In this document: positions 16,486 to 30,321 of the stretch, one piece after another | Layout: each line of letters starts with the position of its first letter | How positions within the stretch are numbered: position 1 is the stretch's first letter | NCBI RefSeq assembly: GCF_000247995.1 | Contig: NZ_BAFE01000061.1 | Coordinates: 18,395-82,394, forward strand | Origin: Mobilicoccus pelagius NBRC 104925 | GTDB lineage: Bacteria > Actinomycetota > Actinomycetes > Actinomycetales > Dermatophilaceae | Reading direction: 5' to 3' | Length of the DNA stretch: 64,000 nucleotides | Translations under genes and position numbers: made by a program | The notes under the pieces: generated by a model | What the model saw: the letters and a program-made list of their open reading frames with translations, nothing else | Database searches by the model: none | What the model was told of the DNA's origin: nothing

Positions 16486-17553
16486 TCAGGGAGCCGGGAC
16501 GAGAGTGTCACGCACGAGGGCGTCGAGGTCGGCATCCGCCTGGAGGAACTGGCGCAGGGTCTTGCGGGTGGCGCCGAAGTCGATGAACTCCTCCGGCGTC
16601 ATGCCGTCGACGTCGTAGGCCTGATGGAACTCGGGGATCGTCTCGAGGGCCTCGAGGATCTCCGGGTCGACGGGGACGTCCATGCGCGGGGTCGGCTCGA
16701 TGCCGCTGTCCTGGAAGCGCTTCTGCCACGCGAACGGCGGGGAGAGGACGACCTTGCCACCGACGAACTCGGTCCACTGGAGGGCGTTGCGGTAGGCGGC
16801 GGAGAGGAGACGCGCACGCAGGCCACGCTCACCGAAGATGCGGTAGGCCTCCTTGAACGCGGCGACGCCGGCCCACTCGAGGTAGCCGGGGTCGAAGCAG
16901 AAGCCACCGGCGTTGTAGCAGACCTTCATCCAGTCGTCGAGGCGTCCGCACATGATGGTGACGACGGGGCCCATCTCGTCGATGGGCAGGCCCTCGGCCT
17001 CCCGACGCTTGAGGCCACGCTCGATGGCCTCGCCCGCGGCGACGGCCTGGGCGACGGTGAAGGAGACCGTGACGTTGATGCTCACGCCGCGGTAGGTCGC
17101 GTCCTCGATCGCCTCGATGCCGGTGGCGGTCGCGGGGATCTTGACGATGATGTTCGGCGCGAGGCCGGAGAAGTGCTCGGCCTGGTCGGCGAGGGCCTTG
17201 GCGTCGCGGTGGAAGCGCGGGTCGGTCTGCATCGAGAGGCGACCGTTGACGCCCTTGTACTTCTCGAAGGCGGGCATGAGGAGCTTGGCGGCGTCGATGG
17301 AGACCTCCTCGACGACCTTCCAGCCGATCTCGGACTCGCCGGCGGTGGGCATCTCCTGCGCGAGTTCGGCGATGCGGGCGCTCCAGCGGGGAAGATCGGC
17401 CTTGATCGCGGCGAGGGCGATGACGGGGTTGCACGTCGCCCCCACCGCACCGTAGGAGATGGACTCCCTGAGCTCCTCGGGGTCGCTGGAGTCGTTCCAG
17501 AGCACGGTCGGAGTGTTCTCGACCATCGTGTTGAGCGGGCGGCTGTCGGTCAT
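16486..17553 (-). CDS. Transaldolase-family class I aldolase
   Basis: A 355-residue protein of the transaldolase family. Visible motifs are YGAVGATCNPVIAL, corresponding to the TSNP segment, and NIIVKIPATATGIEAIE with the Schiff-base lysine. ATG 17553 follows GGAGGATCCG. A GTG at 17583 is also in frame but lies close to the predicted transcription start. It is first in the operon with iolD, downstream of a promoter with the island operator. It may cleave or transfer a dihydroxyacetone unit from a phosphorylated pathway intermediate, perhaps compensating for the missing iolJ aldolase. That is speculation; a pentose-phosphate transaldolase paralogue is the alternative. Confidence 0.8.
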   Translation of the reverse strand: MTDSRPLNTMVENTPTVLWNDSSDPEELRESISYGAVGATCNPVIALAAIKADLPRWSARIAELAQEMPTAGESEIGWKVVEEVSIDAAKLLMPAFEKYKGVNGRLSMQTDPRFHRDAKALADQAEHFSGLAPNIIVKIPATATGIEAIEDATYRGVSINVTVSFTVAQAVAAGEAIERGLKRREAEGLPIDEMGPVVTIMCGRLDDWMKVCYNAGGFCFDPGYLEWAGVAAFKEAYRIFGERGLRARLLSAAYRNALQWTEFVGGKVVLSPPFAWQKRFQDSGIEPTPRMDVPVDPEILEALETIPEFHQAYDVDGMTPEEFIDFGATRKTLRQFLQADADLDALVRDTLVPAP

Positions 17554-17592
17554 CGGATCCTCCACGTCGAGGGGTCGGTCCACGTCACAGCC

Positions 17593-17636
17593 ATCCCACC
17601 AGGAGGATGGCCTCCTGTCAATATATTGTCCTTACA
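17593..17636 (-). promoter_or_regulatory. Promoter and operator of the transaldolase-iolD operon
   Basis: Reading leftward, the element TGTCCTTACA (17627-17636 on the + strand) is followed by a -35 box TTGACA (complement of 17616-17621), a 17-base spacer and a -10-like TGGGAT (complement of 17593-17598). The operator sits just upstream of the -35 box. Confidence 0.55.
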
Positions 17637-17671
17637 TTTTTCCTAGCGGGTCTTCCGTGCCACTTCGCCCC

Positions 17672-18850
17672 TCACGCCCGCGGGAGCCGCCGGGCACTGA
17701 AGATCGGCCGGGGCATGGGGTCGGCGAACGCGTGGAGATGACCGACGAGGTAGAGCAGCCATCCGAGCGACCAGCACCACGCGGAGGCCGTCGTGAGGTC
17801 GACGAGGCGCAACACGGCGCTCACCATGAGGGCGCAGAACCCCGCGAGCGCCGCGAGCCGCACGTGGAGGCGTCCCTGCCCCCGCCGCGCCGGCGCCCGG
17901 GACGCGACGGCGACGACGAGCCCCGAGAGCGCACCGATCGTCAGGGTGTGCGACACGGTCGCGGCGGACAGCTCGATCACGCGCAGGCGCGAGAGGCTCC
18001 AGCAGATCAGCCCGACGGGGATCCACGAGAACGCGACGAGGGTCATCGTCGCGAGCGCGTCCAGACGGATCGCGCGCAGCGGCCACCGCGCCATGTGGGC
18101 GAGGAGCACGACCGCGGCGGCGAGTGCGGCGACCGCCGAGACCTCCCGCCACGGCGTGGTGACGATCGCGACACCGACGAGGACGAGGACGACCCGCCGC
18201 AGGACCGCGGACACGTGCACCTGCGGCCGCCCCGCCCGGTCGGCGGCGGTGTTGAGGAACGCCGGGACCATCCGTCCCCCGACCCCCGTGAGGAGCATCG
18301 TGAAGAGGAGGACGACCGCATCGGAGAGCGCTACGAACGGCTCCCGCGTCGCGACCGCGGCCGCGGCCGCGAGCCATCCCGAGGCAACGCCCGCGACGAC
18401 GCAGAACACGACGAGCGAGGGCGGATAACCCCCGACCTGCGAGCGCGCCCGACCGGAGAGGTGCATCTCACGGCCGGTGAGGAACGCGATCCACCAGAAC
18501 ACCGCACCGACGCCGGACGCGAGGAGCCACACGGGCACCGTGCCCGCCGGAAGCACCATGAGGACCCGGGCGAGGACCCACAGGGCGGCGAGGACGACGA
18601 CGGGTCGGCCCGACACCGGCGCCCGGCCCGTCCAGCTCGTGCAGGCCGTGGGCAGGTACCCGGCGAGGGCGCCACCTCCGATACCGAACACCATCTCGTG
18701 GACGTGCCACCCCAGGGTGGTGCCGGCGAGTCCGAAGACGTACCAGGCGGGGACGACGATCGCCGCCCACACCGCGAGGAGAGTGAAGAGTATCCGGTAG
18801 GACGCCGCCCACGGCCCCGTCGCCGGCCACGTGTTCGCCGTGCTTCCCAC
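17672..18850 (-). CDS. NnrS-family multi-helix membrane protein
   Basis: A 392-residue integral membrane protein with about 11-12 hydrophobic segments. The HVHEMVFGIGGGALAGYL and GVGGRMVPAFLNT segments are characteristic of the NnrS family, haem- and copper-containing proteins linked to nitric-oxide stress in other bacteria. I start at GTG 18850, with GAGGAAGAGGGG upstream. It stands alone between the inositol island and the tRNA genes; no nitrite or nitric-oxide reductase gene is in the window. The precise function in actinobacteria is unknown. Confidence 0.8.
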   Translation of the reverse strand: MGSTANTWPATGPWAASYRILFTLLAVWAAIVVPAWYVFGLAGTTLGWHVHEMVFGIGGGALAGYLPTACTSWTGRAPVSGRPVVVLAALWVLARVLMVLPAGTVPVWLLASGVGAVFWWIAFLTGREMHLSGRARSQVGGYPPSLVVFCVVAGVASGWLAAAAAVATREPFVALSDAVVLLFTMLLTGVGGRMVPAFLNTAADRAGRPQVHVSAVLRRVVLVLVGVAIVTTPWREVSAVAALAAAVVLLAHMARWPLRAIRLDALATMTLVAFSWIPVGLICWSLSRLRVIELSAATVSHTLTIGALSGLVVAVASRAPARRGQGRLHVRLAALAGFCALMVSAVLRLVDLTTASAWCWSLGWLLYLVGHLHAFADPMPRPIFSARRLPRA

Positions 18851-19010
18851 CGCCGCACCCCTCTTCCTCGCTACGAGCCCTCACGACGATGCCACGTCGC
18901 GGACACCACGGGCGGGAGGACACCTCGCACACACTCCACCCGGGGTCGTTCCGGTGCGGACACGACTCAGGGGCCGACCCTCGCGAGGAGGATCGACCCC
19001 AGATGGTCGG

Positions 19011-19083
19011 TGGAGCCTAGGGGACTCGAACCCCTAACCCCCTGCTTGCAAAGCAGGTGCGCTACCAATTGCGCCAAGGCCCC
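19011..19083 (-). tRNA. tRNA-Ala (anticodon TGC)
   Basis: A 73-base cloverleaf: acceptor GGGGCCT pairs with AGGCTCC, the D arm reads GGCGCAATTGGTAGCGC, the anticodon stem-loop CCTGCTTTGCAAGCAGG exposes TGC, and the T arm contains GGTTCGAGTCC. The discriminator is A. It lies downstream of tRNA-Ile, as in many actinobacterial gyrA regions. Confidence 0.95.
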
Positions 19084-19122
19084 GTGCGGGTGAGGACCAC
19101 CCGCGGTGCCGCCGGAACGTCG

Positions 19123-19278
19123 TCAGAACACTCCGACGGTGCGTCGCTCGTCGGTGTCGGGCGGTGCCGGGTCGGTGATCTGCGACCACAACGCCTGCTC
19201 GGCCCGACGTGCCTGCCACCGTCGACCGGCCACCGCGGCACCTGCCGCGGCGACGACGAAAGCGACGACCCGCTTCAT
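19123..19278 (-). CDS. DLW-39 family small protein
   Basis: A 51-residue protein, MKRVVAFVVAAAGAAVAGRR and then WQARRAEQALWSQITDP, matching the small actinobacterial DLW-39 family (a hydrophobic N-terminal helix followed by a QxxRAExxLW segment). ATG 19278 follows GGGAGTCCGGTC. The function is unknown. It lies between tRNA-Ile and tRNA-Ala on the same strand, its usual context. Confidence 0.75.
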   Translation of the reverse strand: MKRVVAFVVAAAGAAVAGRRWQARRAEQALWSQITDPAPPDTDERRTVGVF

Positions 19279-19417
19279 GACCGGACTCCCAACGACCGAC
19301 TGCGTCACCGGACGGCGACATCTTCGATGATAGCGGCTGCCCGGAGCGGGCCGAACCACCCTGAGCCACCACGACACTCGCGCCGCTCACCCTCGACGGG
19401 GCGCCCCGGACGCGCAG

Positions 19418-19447
19418 AAGGCCGGCCCTCCGAGGAGGACCGGCCTT
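19418..19447 (-). terminator. Stem-loop after tRNA-Ile
   Basis: AAGGCCGG (19418-19425) pairs with CCGGCCTT (19440-19447), with extra pairing in the loop (CCTCC/GGAGG). It begins 10 bases beyond the tRNA-Ile 3' end in the direction of transcription. Confidence 0.6.
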
Positions 19448-19456
19448 GCGTCGCAG

Positions 19457-19530
19457 TGGGCCTAACAGGACTTGAACCTGTGGCCTCTTCCTTATCAGGG
19501 AAGCGCTCTAACCGTCTGAGCTATAGGCCC
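19457..19530 (-). tRNA. tRNA-Ile (anticodon GAT)
   Basis: A 74-base cloverleaf: acceptor GGGCCTA pairs with TAGGCCC, the D arm is AGCTCAGACGGTTAGAGCG, the anticodon stem-loop CTTCCCTGATAAGGAAG exposes GAT, and the T arm contains GGTTCAAGTCC. The discriminator is A. Confidence 0.95.
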
Positions 19531-19633
19531 GCTGGGCGTCGCCCCGTCGAACGGATCGGTGTGGCGGCTCCCCACATTAGCGCACCGGGCGGGCGCCGAC
19601 AAAACGACGTCGACACGACCGCCGGTGAGCGTC

Positions 19634-20304
19634 TCAGATGTCGGTGAAGGTCGAGGAGAAGCCCCCGACGAGCGCCGCACAGATGTTGTAGATGACGGCC
19701 GAGAGGGTGGCGATCGCCGTCATGAGGATGACGTTCGCGACGCCGAGCACGATCGCGAGGGAGAGCACCCGGCCGAAGCTGAGGATCTCGAGGACGTTGA
19801 TCGAGCTGCCCTGGTTGGCCGACTGGGCAAGCTCGTTGAGCGTCGTGTTGATCGTCGAGAACACGCCCATGCCCTGCAGCATCATCCACAGCGCCGCGAC
19901 GACGACGACCCCGGCGATCGCGACCGCCACGGAGAGCAGGAACGAGATCTTCATGACCGAGAACGGGTCGATGCGCGACAGGGTGAGCCGCACCTTGCGC
20001 GGTTCGTCGCCGCGGGTGACGGTGGGATGTGAGGCGGGACGTGTCTGCGTCGCCGTGGCGGTGCCGCTCGGGGCTGTGGCCCCGGCCGGACGCGCCGCCG
20101 TACCGCCCGCCGGCACCGACGTCTTCGCCGACGTGCCCCTCGAAGCCGGCGTGCCCTTCGTGGGCGGCGTCCCCTTCGACGAGTCCGCGGACCGCGCGGT
20201 CGAGGGGGTGGAGGGCCGGGTGCGGCCGGCGAAGGAGGCGGGCGTCTGCCCCGAGGACGACGGACGCGATGCGCCCGACCCTATGGGGCGACCTCCTGAG
20301 GTGC

Positions 20305-20308
<4 letters not shown>
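19634..20308 (-). CDS. DUF3566 domain membrane protein downstream of gyrA
   Basis: A 224-residue protein. Residues 1-100 are a Ser/Thr/Pro/Ala-rich disordered segment. The C-terminal DUF3566 domain begins near [20 protein letters not shown] and has two membrane helices (about [20 protein letters not shown] and [20 protein letters not shown]). The family nearly always follows gyrA in actinobacteria. Its GTG start overlaps the gyrA stop by four bases (GTGA), implying translational coupling. The function is not known; a link to cell-envelope or division processes is only suggested by conservation. Confidence 0.88.
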
Positions 20309-22998
<2,690 letters not shown>

Positions 22999-23049
22999 GA
23001 AAGGCGTCCTTCGTCGAGGAGGAGGGGGTGCGGGAGGCGGGCGCGGCGA

Positions 23050-25520
<2,471 letters not shown>

Positions 25521-26294
25521 TCACCCGTACGTGTCGCGAGGCCCCTGCCCACGGGCCCGCCGCGGCCCCCGACTCCACGACGGAGCCGCAGGTCCGGTGA
25601 TACGGAGTTCGGAGACGACACCCGGCCCCGCCTCCGTCGCACAGCGGGCGAGGATCGCCGGGACCATGAGTCGCAACTGCGTCGCCCACGCGGTCGAGTC
25701 GGCCCGCACGGTGAGGACCCCGTCCTCGAACGTCACCGGCCGGCAGTGACGGGCGATGTCGAGACCGACGATGACGTCCCACCGCCCCATGACCGACCCG
25801 GCGGCGACGTCGATCTTCCAGCCCCGGTCGAGGAGCAGGTGGTCGAGCTGGTCCCCGAGCGGTTGCGGGTCACGCGCGTCGTTCGAGGTGCCGCTGAACA
25901 CGGCCCCCGTACGTCGACGGCGCCGAGGCGCCGGCCGGGAACCGGGCCGCAGACCCTTCGCCCGCGCCGCCTCCCGCGCCCGCGCCAGCGCCGCTGCGGC
26001 GGCCTGGGCGAGGACGTCCTCGTCGAGCTCCGCCCCGGGGTCGCCCCCGTGCTCCGCGGTGGGTGTCGAGTCCCGGACCGATGCGTCGACCGCAGAAGCC
26101 CCGCGACCCGCCACCTCATCCGTGGCCTCGGCGGTCCGGCCGGGCATGACACGCAGGTGCGCGCGGCCCGCAGGACGCCGCGTCGCGGCCGACGGGGCGG
26201 CCTCGTCCACGCCCGGGACGTCCGTGTCCGCCCCCTCCCCGGCGGGCACGTCCGACGCCGGCGTGGACCTCCCCGAACCCGGCCTGCGCCTCAT
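25521..26294 (-). CDS. dciA: DUF721 / DciA-like protein
   Basis: A 257-residue protein. Residues from about 150 form the DUF721 domain, with [44 protein letters not shown] segments and ELRITGP. The family includes DciA, the helicase loader of bacteria that lack DnaC/DnaI. The N-terminal half is disordered and rich in Arg, Ala and Asp. The ATG overlaps the recF stop (ATGA), so translation is probably coupled; an upstream open frame under recF is not real. The location between recF and gyrB is standard in actinobacteria. Loading of the DnaB helicase encoded at 61.4 kb is inferred from the family. Confidence 0.88.
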   Translation of the reverse strand: MRRRPGSGRSTPASDVPAGEGADTDVPGVDEAAPSAATRRPAGRAHLRVMPGRTAEATDEVAGRGASAVDASVRDSTPTAEHGGDPGAELDEDVLAQAAAAALARAREAARAKGLRPGSRPAPRRRRRTGAVFSGTSNDARDPQPLGDQLDHLLLDRGWKIDVAAGSVMGRWDVIVGLDIARHCRPVTFEDGVLTVRADSTAWATQLRLMVPAILARCATEAGPGVVSELRITGPAAPSWSRGPRRARGQGPRDTYG

Positions 26295-27757
26295 CGCGCG
26301 TCCTCGTCGTCTGGGCGGTGTTCGTGGTCCTCGTGCCCTTCGCGATGTGCGGCCCCCGTGGTCGACGCATCGTCCGCGACGTCCCGTCCCACCGCACCGG
26401 TGCCGACCGTCGGGTCGCCACCGCCCGCCGTCACATCCTCCGGTTCGCCTGTCGGTTCGCCCGTCGACACGTCGGTCGACGCCTCGGTCCGTGGGCCGAC
26501 GAGTGAGTCGGCCGGGGGAGCCGCGGGCCTCTCCTCGTCCCGGTCGAACGCGTCGAGGTCGAGGGACGGGTGGCCATCGAGGCCGGGCACGGAGGAGAGT
26601 CCGACCTCGACGTGCCCGGGACGGACGCCGAACCGGGCGCCGCGGAGGGCCTCGGGGACGTCGTCGCCGACGGCCGCCGTGATGAGCACCTGTTCGCCGT
26701 CGGCGACGAGCCCGGCGAGGCGGGTGCGACGGCGGGCGTCGAGCTCGGCGAAGACGTCGTCGAGGATGAGCACCGGGTCGTCGCCGAGGTCGTGCCGCAG
26801 GAGGTGGTAGGCGGCGAGCTTGAGCGCGAGCGCGAACGACCACGACTCCCCGTGGGAGGCGTACCCCTTCGCCGGGAGGTCGCCGAGGGAGAGGACGAGG
26901 TCGTCGCGGTGGGGGCCGACGAGACTCACCCCGCGGTCGAGTTCGTTGCCCCGGCGGGCGTGCATCGCCGCGAGGAGGAGGTCGCGCAGCTCCTCGGGGG
27001 TGAACACCTCACCGTCCTCGACGGCCGCGGCCGCCTCCCCCTCGAGGGAGGAGCGGTAAGTCGTGCGGGCCTCACCGACCGCGGCGCTCACCTCCTGGTA
27101 CGCCTCCCGAAGGAGCGGACGCAGGTCGCGCAGCAGGCGGAGCCGGGCGTAGAGGAGCTGCCCGCCGACGAGCGCGAGGTGGTCGTCCCACACCTCGAGC
27201 GTCTCGGGGGTGGGTGCGGGTTCGTGACCGCGTCGCCTCGACCCGCGGGCGGGCGAGGCCGCGCGGAGCAGGGCGTTGCGCTGCCTGAGGATCTTGTCGT
27301 AGTCGCTGCGGACGCCCGCCCATCGCGGCTGCCGGGAGACGAGGAGGTCGTCGAGGAACCGCCGACGGTCACCGGGATCGCCCTTGACGAGGGCGAGGTC
27401 CTCCGGCGCGAAGAGCACCGTGCGCAGCGTGCCGAGCACCTCACGCGGGCGCAGGGCCGTCCGGTTGAGTCGTGCCCGGTTCGCCCGACCGGGCACGATC
27501 TCGAGCTCGACGAGGGTCTCCCGGCCGTCGCGGACGACGGCACCGCGCACGATCGCCCGCTCGGCCCCGTGCCGCACGAGCGGCGCGTCCTGCGCGACTC
27601 GGTGGGACGAGAGGGAGGCGAGGTATCCCACCGCCTCCACGAGGTTCGTCTTGCCGACCCCGTTGAGGCCGACGAGCGTGCTCACGCCCGGCTCCAGCGC
27701 CACCTCCGCGGAGGGGTAGCTGCGGAAGTCACCGAGGCTGAGATGACGCAGGTACAC
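26291..27757 (-). CDS. recF: DNA replication/repair protein RecF
   Basis: A 488-residue SMC-like ATPase that helps load RecA at gaps. Walker A is [17 protein letters not shown], the signature region precedes [19 protein letters not shown], and Walker B is [12 protein letters not shown]. The usual RecF part ends near residue 390; the last 95-100 residues are an acidic Gly/Thr/Asp-rich tail with a His-rich end, an uncommon extension. GTG 27757 follows GGGAGGTCCTGC. It is downstream of dnaN and overlaps the DUF721 gene by four bases. Confidence 0.95.
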   Translation of the reverse strand: MYLRHLSLGDFRSYPSAEVALEPGVSTLVGLNGVGKTNLVEAVGYLASLSSHRVAQDAPLVRHGAERAIVRGAVVRDGRETLVELEIVPGRANRARLNRTALRPREVLGTLRTVLFAPEDLALVKGDPGDRRRFLDDLLVSRQPRWAGVRSDYDKILRQRNALLRAASPARGSRRRGHEPAPTPETLEVWDDHLALVGGQLLYARLRLLRDLRPLLREAYQEVSAAVGEARTTYRSSLEGEAAAAVEDGEVFTPEELRDLLLAAMHARRGNELDRGVSLVGPHRDDLVLSLGDLPAKGYASHGESWSFALALKLAAYHLLRHDLGDDPVLILDDVFAELDARRRTRLAGLVADGEQVLITAAVGDDVPEALRGARFGVRPGHVEVGLSSVPGLDGHPSLDLDAFDRDEERPAAPPADSLVGPRTEASTDVSTGEPTGEPEDVTAGGGDPTVGTGAVGRDVADDASTTGAAHREGHEDHEHRPDDEDAR

Positions 27758-27808
27758 GCAGGACCTCCCACGCCACGGGCGAGCCGTGACGCGTCGTTCG
27801 GCGCCGGA

Positions 27809-28942
27809 TCAGCTGGGAAGCCGGACCGGCATGAGCACGTAGCGGTAGGACAGGTCGGCCTCGCCGTCGAGCTCCGCCTGCCCCGAGATGACCGCCGGGC
27901 GACTGCTCTGCGTGAACGCGAGACGCGCGAACGTCGTCCCGAGCGCGTGGAGGCCGTCGAGGAGGTAGTGCGGGTTGAACGCGATCTCGAGCTCCGGGCC
28001 CGTGAGGCGGCACTCGACGGCCTCGCTCGCCTGGGCGTCGTCACCGGTGCCGGCGTCGATCGCGACCTGACCGTCGATGAACCGCAGTCGCACGGGCGTG
28101 TTGCGCTCGGCGACGAGCGAGACGCGCTTGACGGCCTCGACGAGCGCGGCCGTGTCGACGACCGCCTCGGAGTCCACCGAGCTCGGCGGAATCGAGGAGA
28201 CCTTGGGGTACTCCCCGTCGAGGAGACGTGTCGTCGTACGGCGCTGACCGGCCTCGAAGCCGATGAGGCCGTCGCCGCCGGCGGCGCCGCCGAGGGCGAC
28301 CTCGACGGACGCGGAGGCGCCGAGCGCCCTCGCCGTGTCGGAGAGCGTGCGTGCCGGGACGAGGACGACGGTCTCGATGGAGGGATCCGTCGGGTTCCAC
28401 GTGAGGTCCCGCATGGCGAGCCGGTAGCGGTCGGTGGCGAGGAGGGAGATCTTCTCGCCGGAGACCTCCATGCGGACACCGGTGAGGATCGGGAGGGTGT
28501 CGCTGCGATCGGCCGCGACACTCACCTGCGCGACGGCCTGGGTGAAGACGTCCCCGGCGATCGTGCCGCTCGGCTCCGGCGACGTCGGCAGCGTCGGGTA
28601 CTCCTCCCCGGGCATCTGCAGGAGGCTGAACCGGCTGGAGCCGCACGTGAGCTGGACCTTGTTGCCCTCGGTCGTCACGTCGATGGGCCGGTTGGGCAGG
28701 TTGCGGGAGATGTCCGCGAGGAGACGTCCGAGGACGAGCACACGGCCCCCCTCGGTGACGTCGGCCGCCACGGTGATGCGGGCGGACACCTCGTAGTCGA
28801 AGGCCGACAGCGTGAGGGTGCCGGCCTCGTCGGCCTCGAGGAGGACACCGGCGAGCACCGGGACGGGCGGACGCGCGGGAAGACCGCGGGCCGTCCACGT
28901 CACGGCCTCGGCCAGCACGTCGCGATCGACTCGGAACTTCAA
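27809..28942 (-). CDS. dnaN: DNA polymerase III sliding clamp (beta subunit)
   Basis: A 377-residue protein with three repeated clamp domains, of typical length. Recognisable pieces are MKFRVDRDVLAEAVTWTARG, PVLAGVLLEADEAG, LLQMPGEEYPTLP, ILTGVRMEV and the C-terminal SYRYVLMPVRLPS. It forms the ring that tethers the polymerase to DNA. The start is TTG 28942 beginning MKFRV; a weak purine stretch precedes it. It follows oriC and a predicted promoter at 29093-29121. Confidence 0.97.
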   Translation of the reverse strand: MKFRVDRDVLAEAVTWTARGLPARPPVPVLAGVLLEADEAGTLTLSAFDYEVSARITVAADVTEGGRVLVLGRLLADISRNLPNRPIDVTTEGNKVQLTCGSSRFSLLQMPGEEYPTLPTSPEPSGTIAGDVFTQAVAQVSVAADRSDTLPILTGVRMEVSGEKISLLATDRYRLAMRDLTWNPTDPSIETVVLVPARTLSDTARALGASASVEVALGGAAGGDGLIGFEAGQRRTTTRLLDGEYPKVSSIPPSSVDSEAVVDTAALVEAVKRVSLVAERNTPVRLRFIDGQVAIDAGTGDDAQASEAVECRLTGPELEIAFNPHYLLDGLHALGTTFARLAFTQSSRPAVISGQAELDGEADLSYRYVLMPVRLPS

Positions 28943-29092
28943 CGCCCCACCGCCTTGTCGTCGGGGTGGACCCCTGCGGGCACCCTCGTGGTCTGTCGAC
29001 GACCGTCGGTCGTGACACGCGCGGGACGTCGTGCATCCCTGCCGTGGAGCCCACCCGGGTGGCGGAGTCGATCACGCAGACAGTCGAGGCCG

Positions 29093-29121
29093 ACTCTAGT
29101 CGCCCGGCACCGACGGGCCAA
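29093..29121 (-). promoter_or_regulatory. Candidate dnaN promoter
   Basis: On the minus strand a -35-like TTGGCC (complement of 29116-29121) is 17 bases from a -10-like TAGAGT (complement of 29093-29098), about 150 bases upstream of the dnaN start. Confidence 0.4.
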
Positions 29122-29439
29122 TCCGCGCTCCGTCGACACGCGGGTGCGTGAGGGCGCGCCGGGGGGCGTGCGGGCCGACCCGACGACGTCTTCCGAACGG
29201 GGCCTTCGAGGCAGGGGCGGCCGGCGGGCCGGAAAGCGTCGGTGGGGGCGTGCCCTCGTTGCGTGAACCCGCCCGACGGGCTTCGGCAGCGATCGGCAGA
29301 GGGTCCCGAGGAGCCTCGAGCGCCGAGACCGCTGCAACCTCCTCGATGTCGGGTTTCCGACAAGGACTTCTCTTGGGCCTCAACGGGATTGATGCCGTCA
29401 ACGACTCAGGTCGGGGCTCTCCCGGCCGATGAGGGGCGC

Positions 29440-29860
29440 GAGGATCCCTGCCTTGTGGATCCACACCGTACGTGGGGCGGAATGGACCGGGACAGATGTT
29501 CTCGTCGTGGCCGTCGGTGGTGTGGATCCTGTGGATTGTCCTCGTTCGTGCTGGTCAGACGGCTTTTCTCGATGTGGAGACGTCGTGGACGGTGCCGGTG
29601 GACGAATCGACCTCTCTGTGGACGGAGATCCCTCGTCCACATGAGGGCCGGGTTCTCCACCGGTAGTCCACAGGAACGAGCGGGACGTTTCCGCAGGACG
29701 GCCCGCCGTCACCCACAAGGGCCTGTGGACAACGGTTCTCCACAGGGTTATCCCCAGCTGTGGAGGCATCGCTGCACGTCAGTGGCTCGTTCCTGGTCCA
29801 TCGTCCGAGTCGGACGACCTTTCTCCACAGCTGTGGACGGCGATGTGGACAGATGTCCTG
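29440..29860. other. oriC: Chromosomal replication origin (oriC) with DnaA-box cluster
   Basis: This 420-base segment in the dnaA-dnaN space holds more than ten DnaA-box-like 9-mers in both orientations. The best is TGTGGACAA at 29724-29732 (a perfect TTGTCCACA on the other strand). Others are TGTGGATCC (29454 and 29521), TGTGGATTG (29530), TCGTCCACA (29633), TAGTCCACA (29664), TTCTCCACA (29736 and 29821), TTATCCCCA (29748), TGTGGACGG (29832) and TGTGGACAG (29844). Position and box density are those of an actinobacterial oriC. The flanks 28943-29440 and 29860-30250 hold no gene that I can support. A short AT-richer patch near 29867-29880 might be the unwinding element. Confidence 0.88.
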
Positions 29861-30249
29861 AATCTCTTTGAGATCGAGCCGAACTCCTGATCGCCCGGGT
29901 GGAGCCGTGTGGGCCCCCGGGGAGGCACCCCCGACGAGACGCGGGCGAGCCGCTGCGGACGCCGCTCCGCGGGGACGCGAAGAGGGCGCGTGCGGCCCCG
30001 TCGAGCCGAGAGTTCTCCCCAGGAAAGACGCCCGGACGAGGCGCCGGTGGAGACGTCGACGGGGGCGAGACGGGGGCGAGACGGGGTGGACGTCCCACTA
30101 CATTCCGTCGCTCTTCTCGTGTCCCCCCGCCACGACCCGGTCGCACGGCGCCCACTGCCTCACGTGAACGAGGGACGAGCCGCCGCCCCGAAGGCGACGT
30201 CGAGGTGGTGCCGTTCCTGGGCGTCGACCGCCGGGGGCAGGGCATGACG

Positions 30250-30280
30250 ACCGCACCGACGAGCACCTCGCCGGTGCGGT
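30250..30280 (-). terminator. Stem-loop after dnaA
   Basis: ACCGCACCG (30250-30258) pairs with CGGTGCGGT (30272-30280) around a 13-base loop, 42 bases beyond the dnaA stop codon. Confidence 0.5.
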
Positions 30281-30321
30281 GACCGAGAGACGACGGCGCG
30301 GCGTGCGTGGACGCCGACGGG

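Noticed and set aside
30156..30171. A possible fifth parS site (TGCCTCACGTGAACGA)
   Set aside because: Four mismatches to the consensus; only the central TCACGTGAA is kept.
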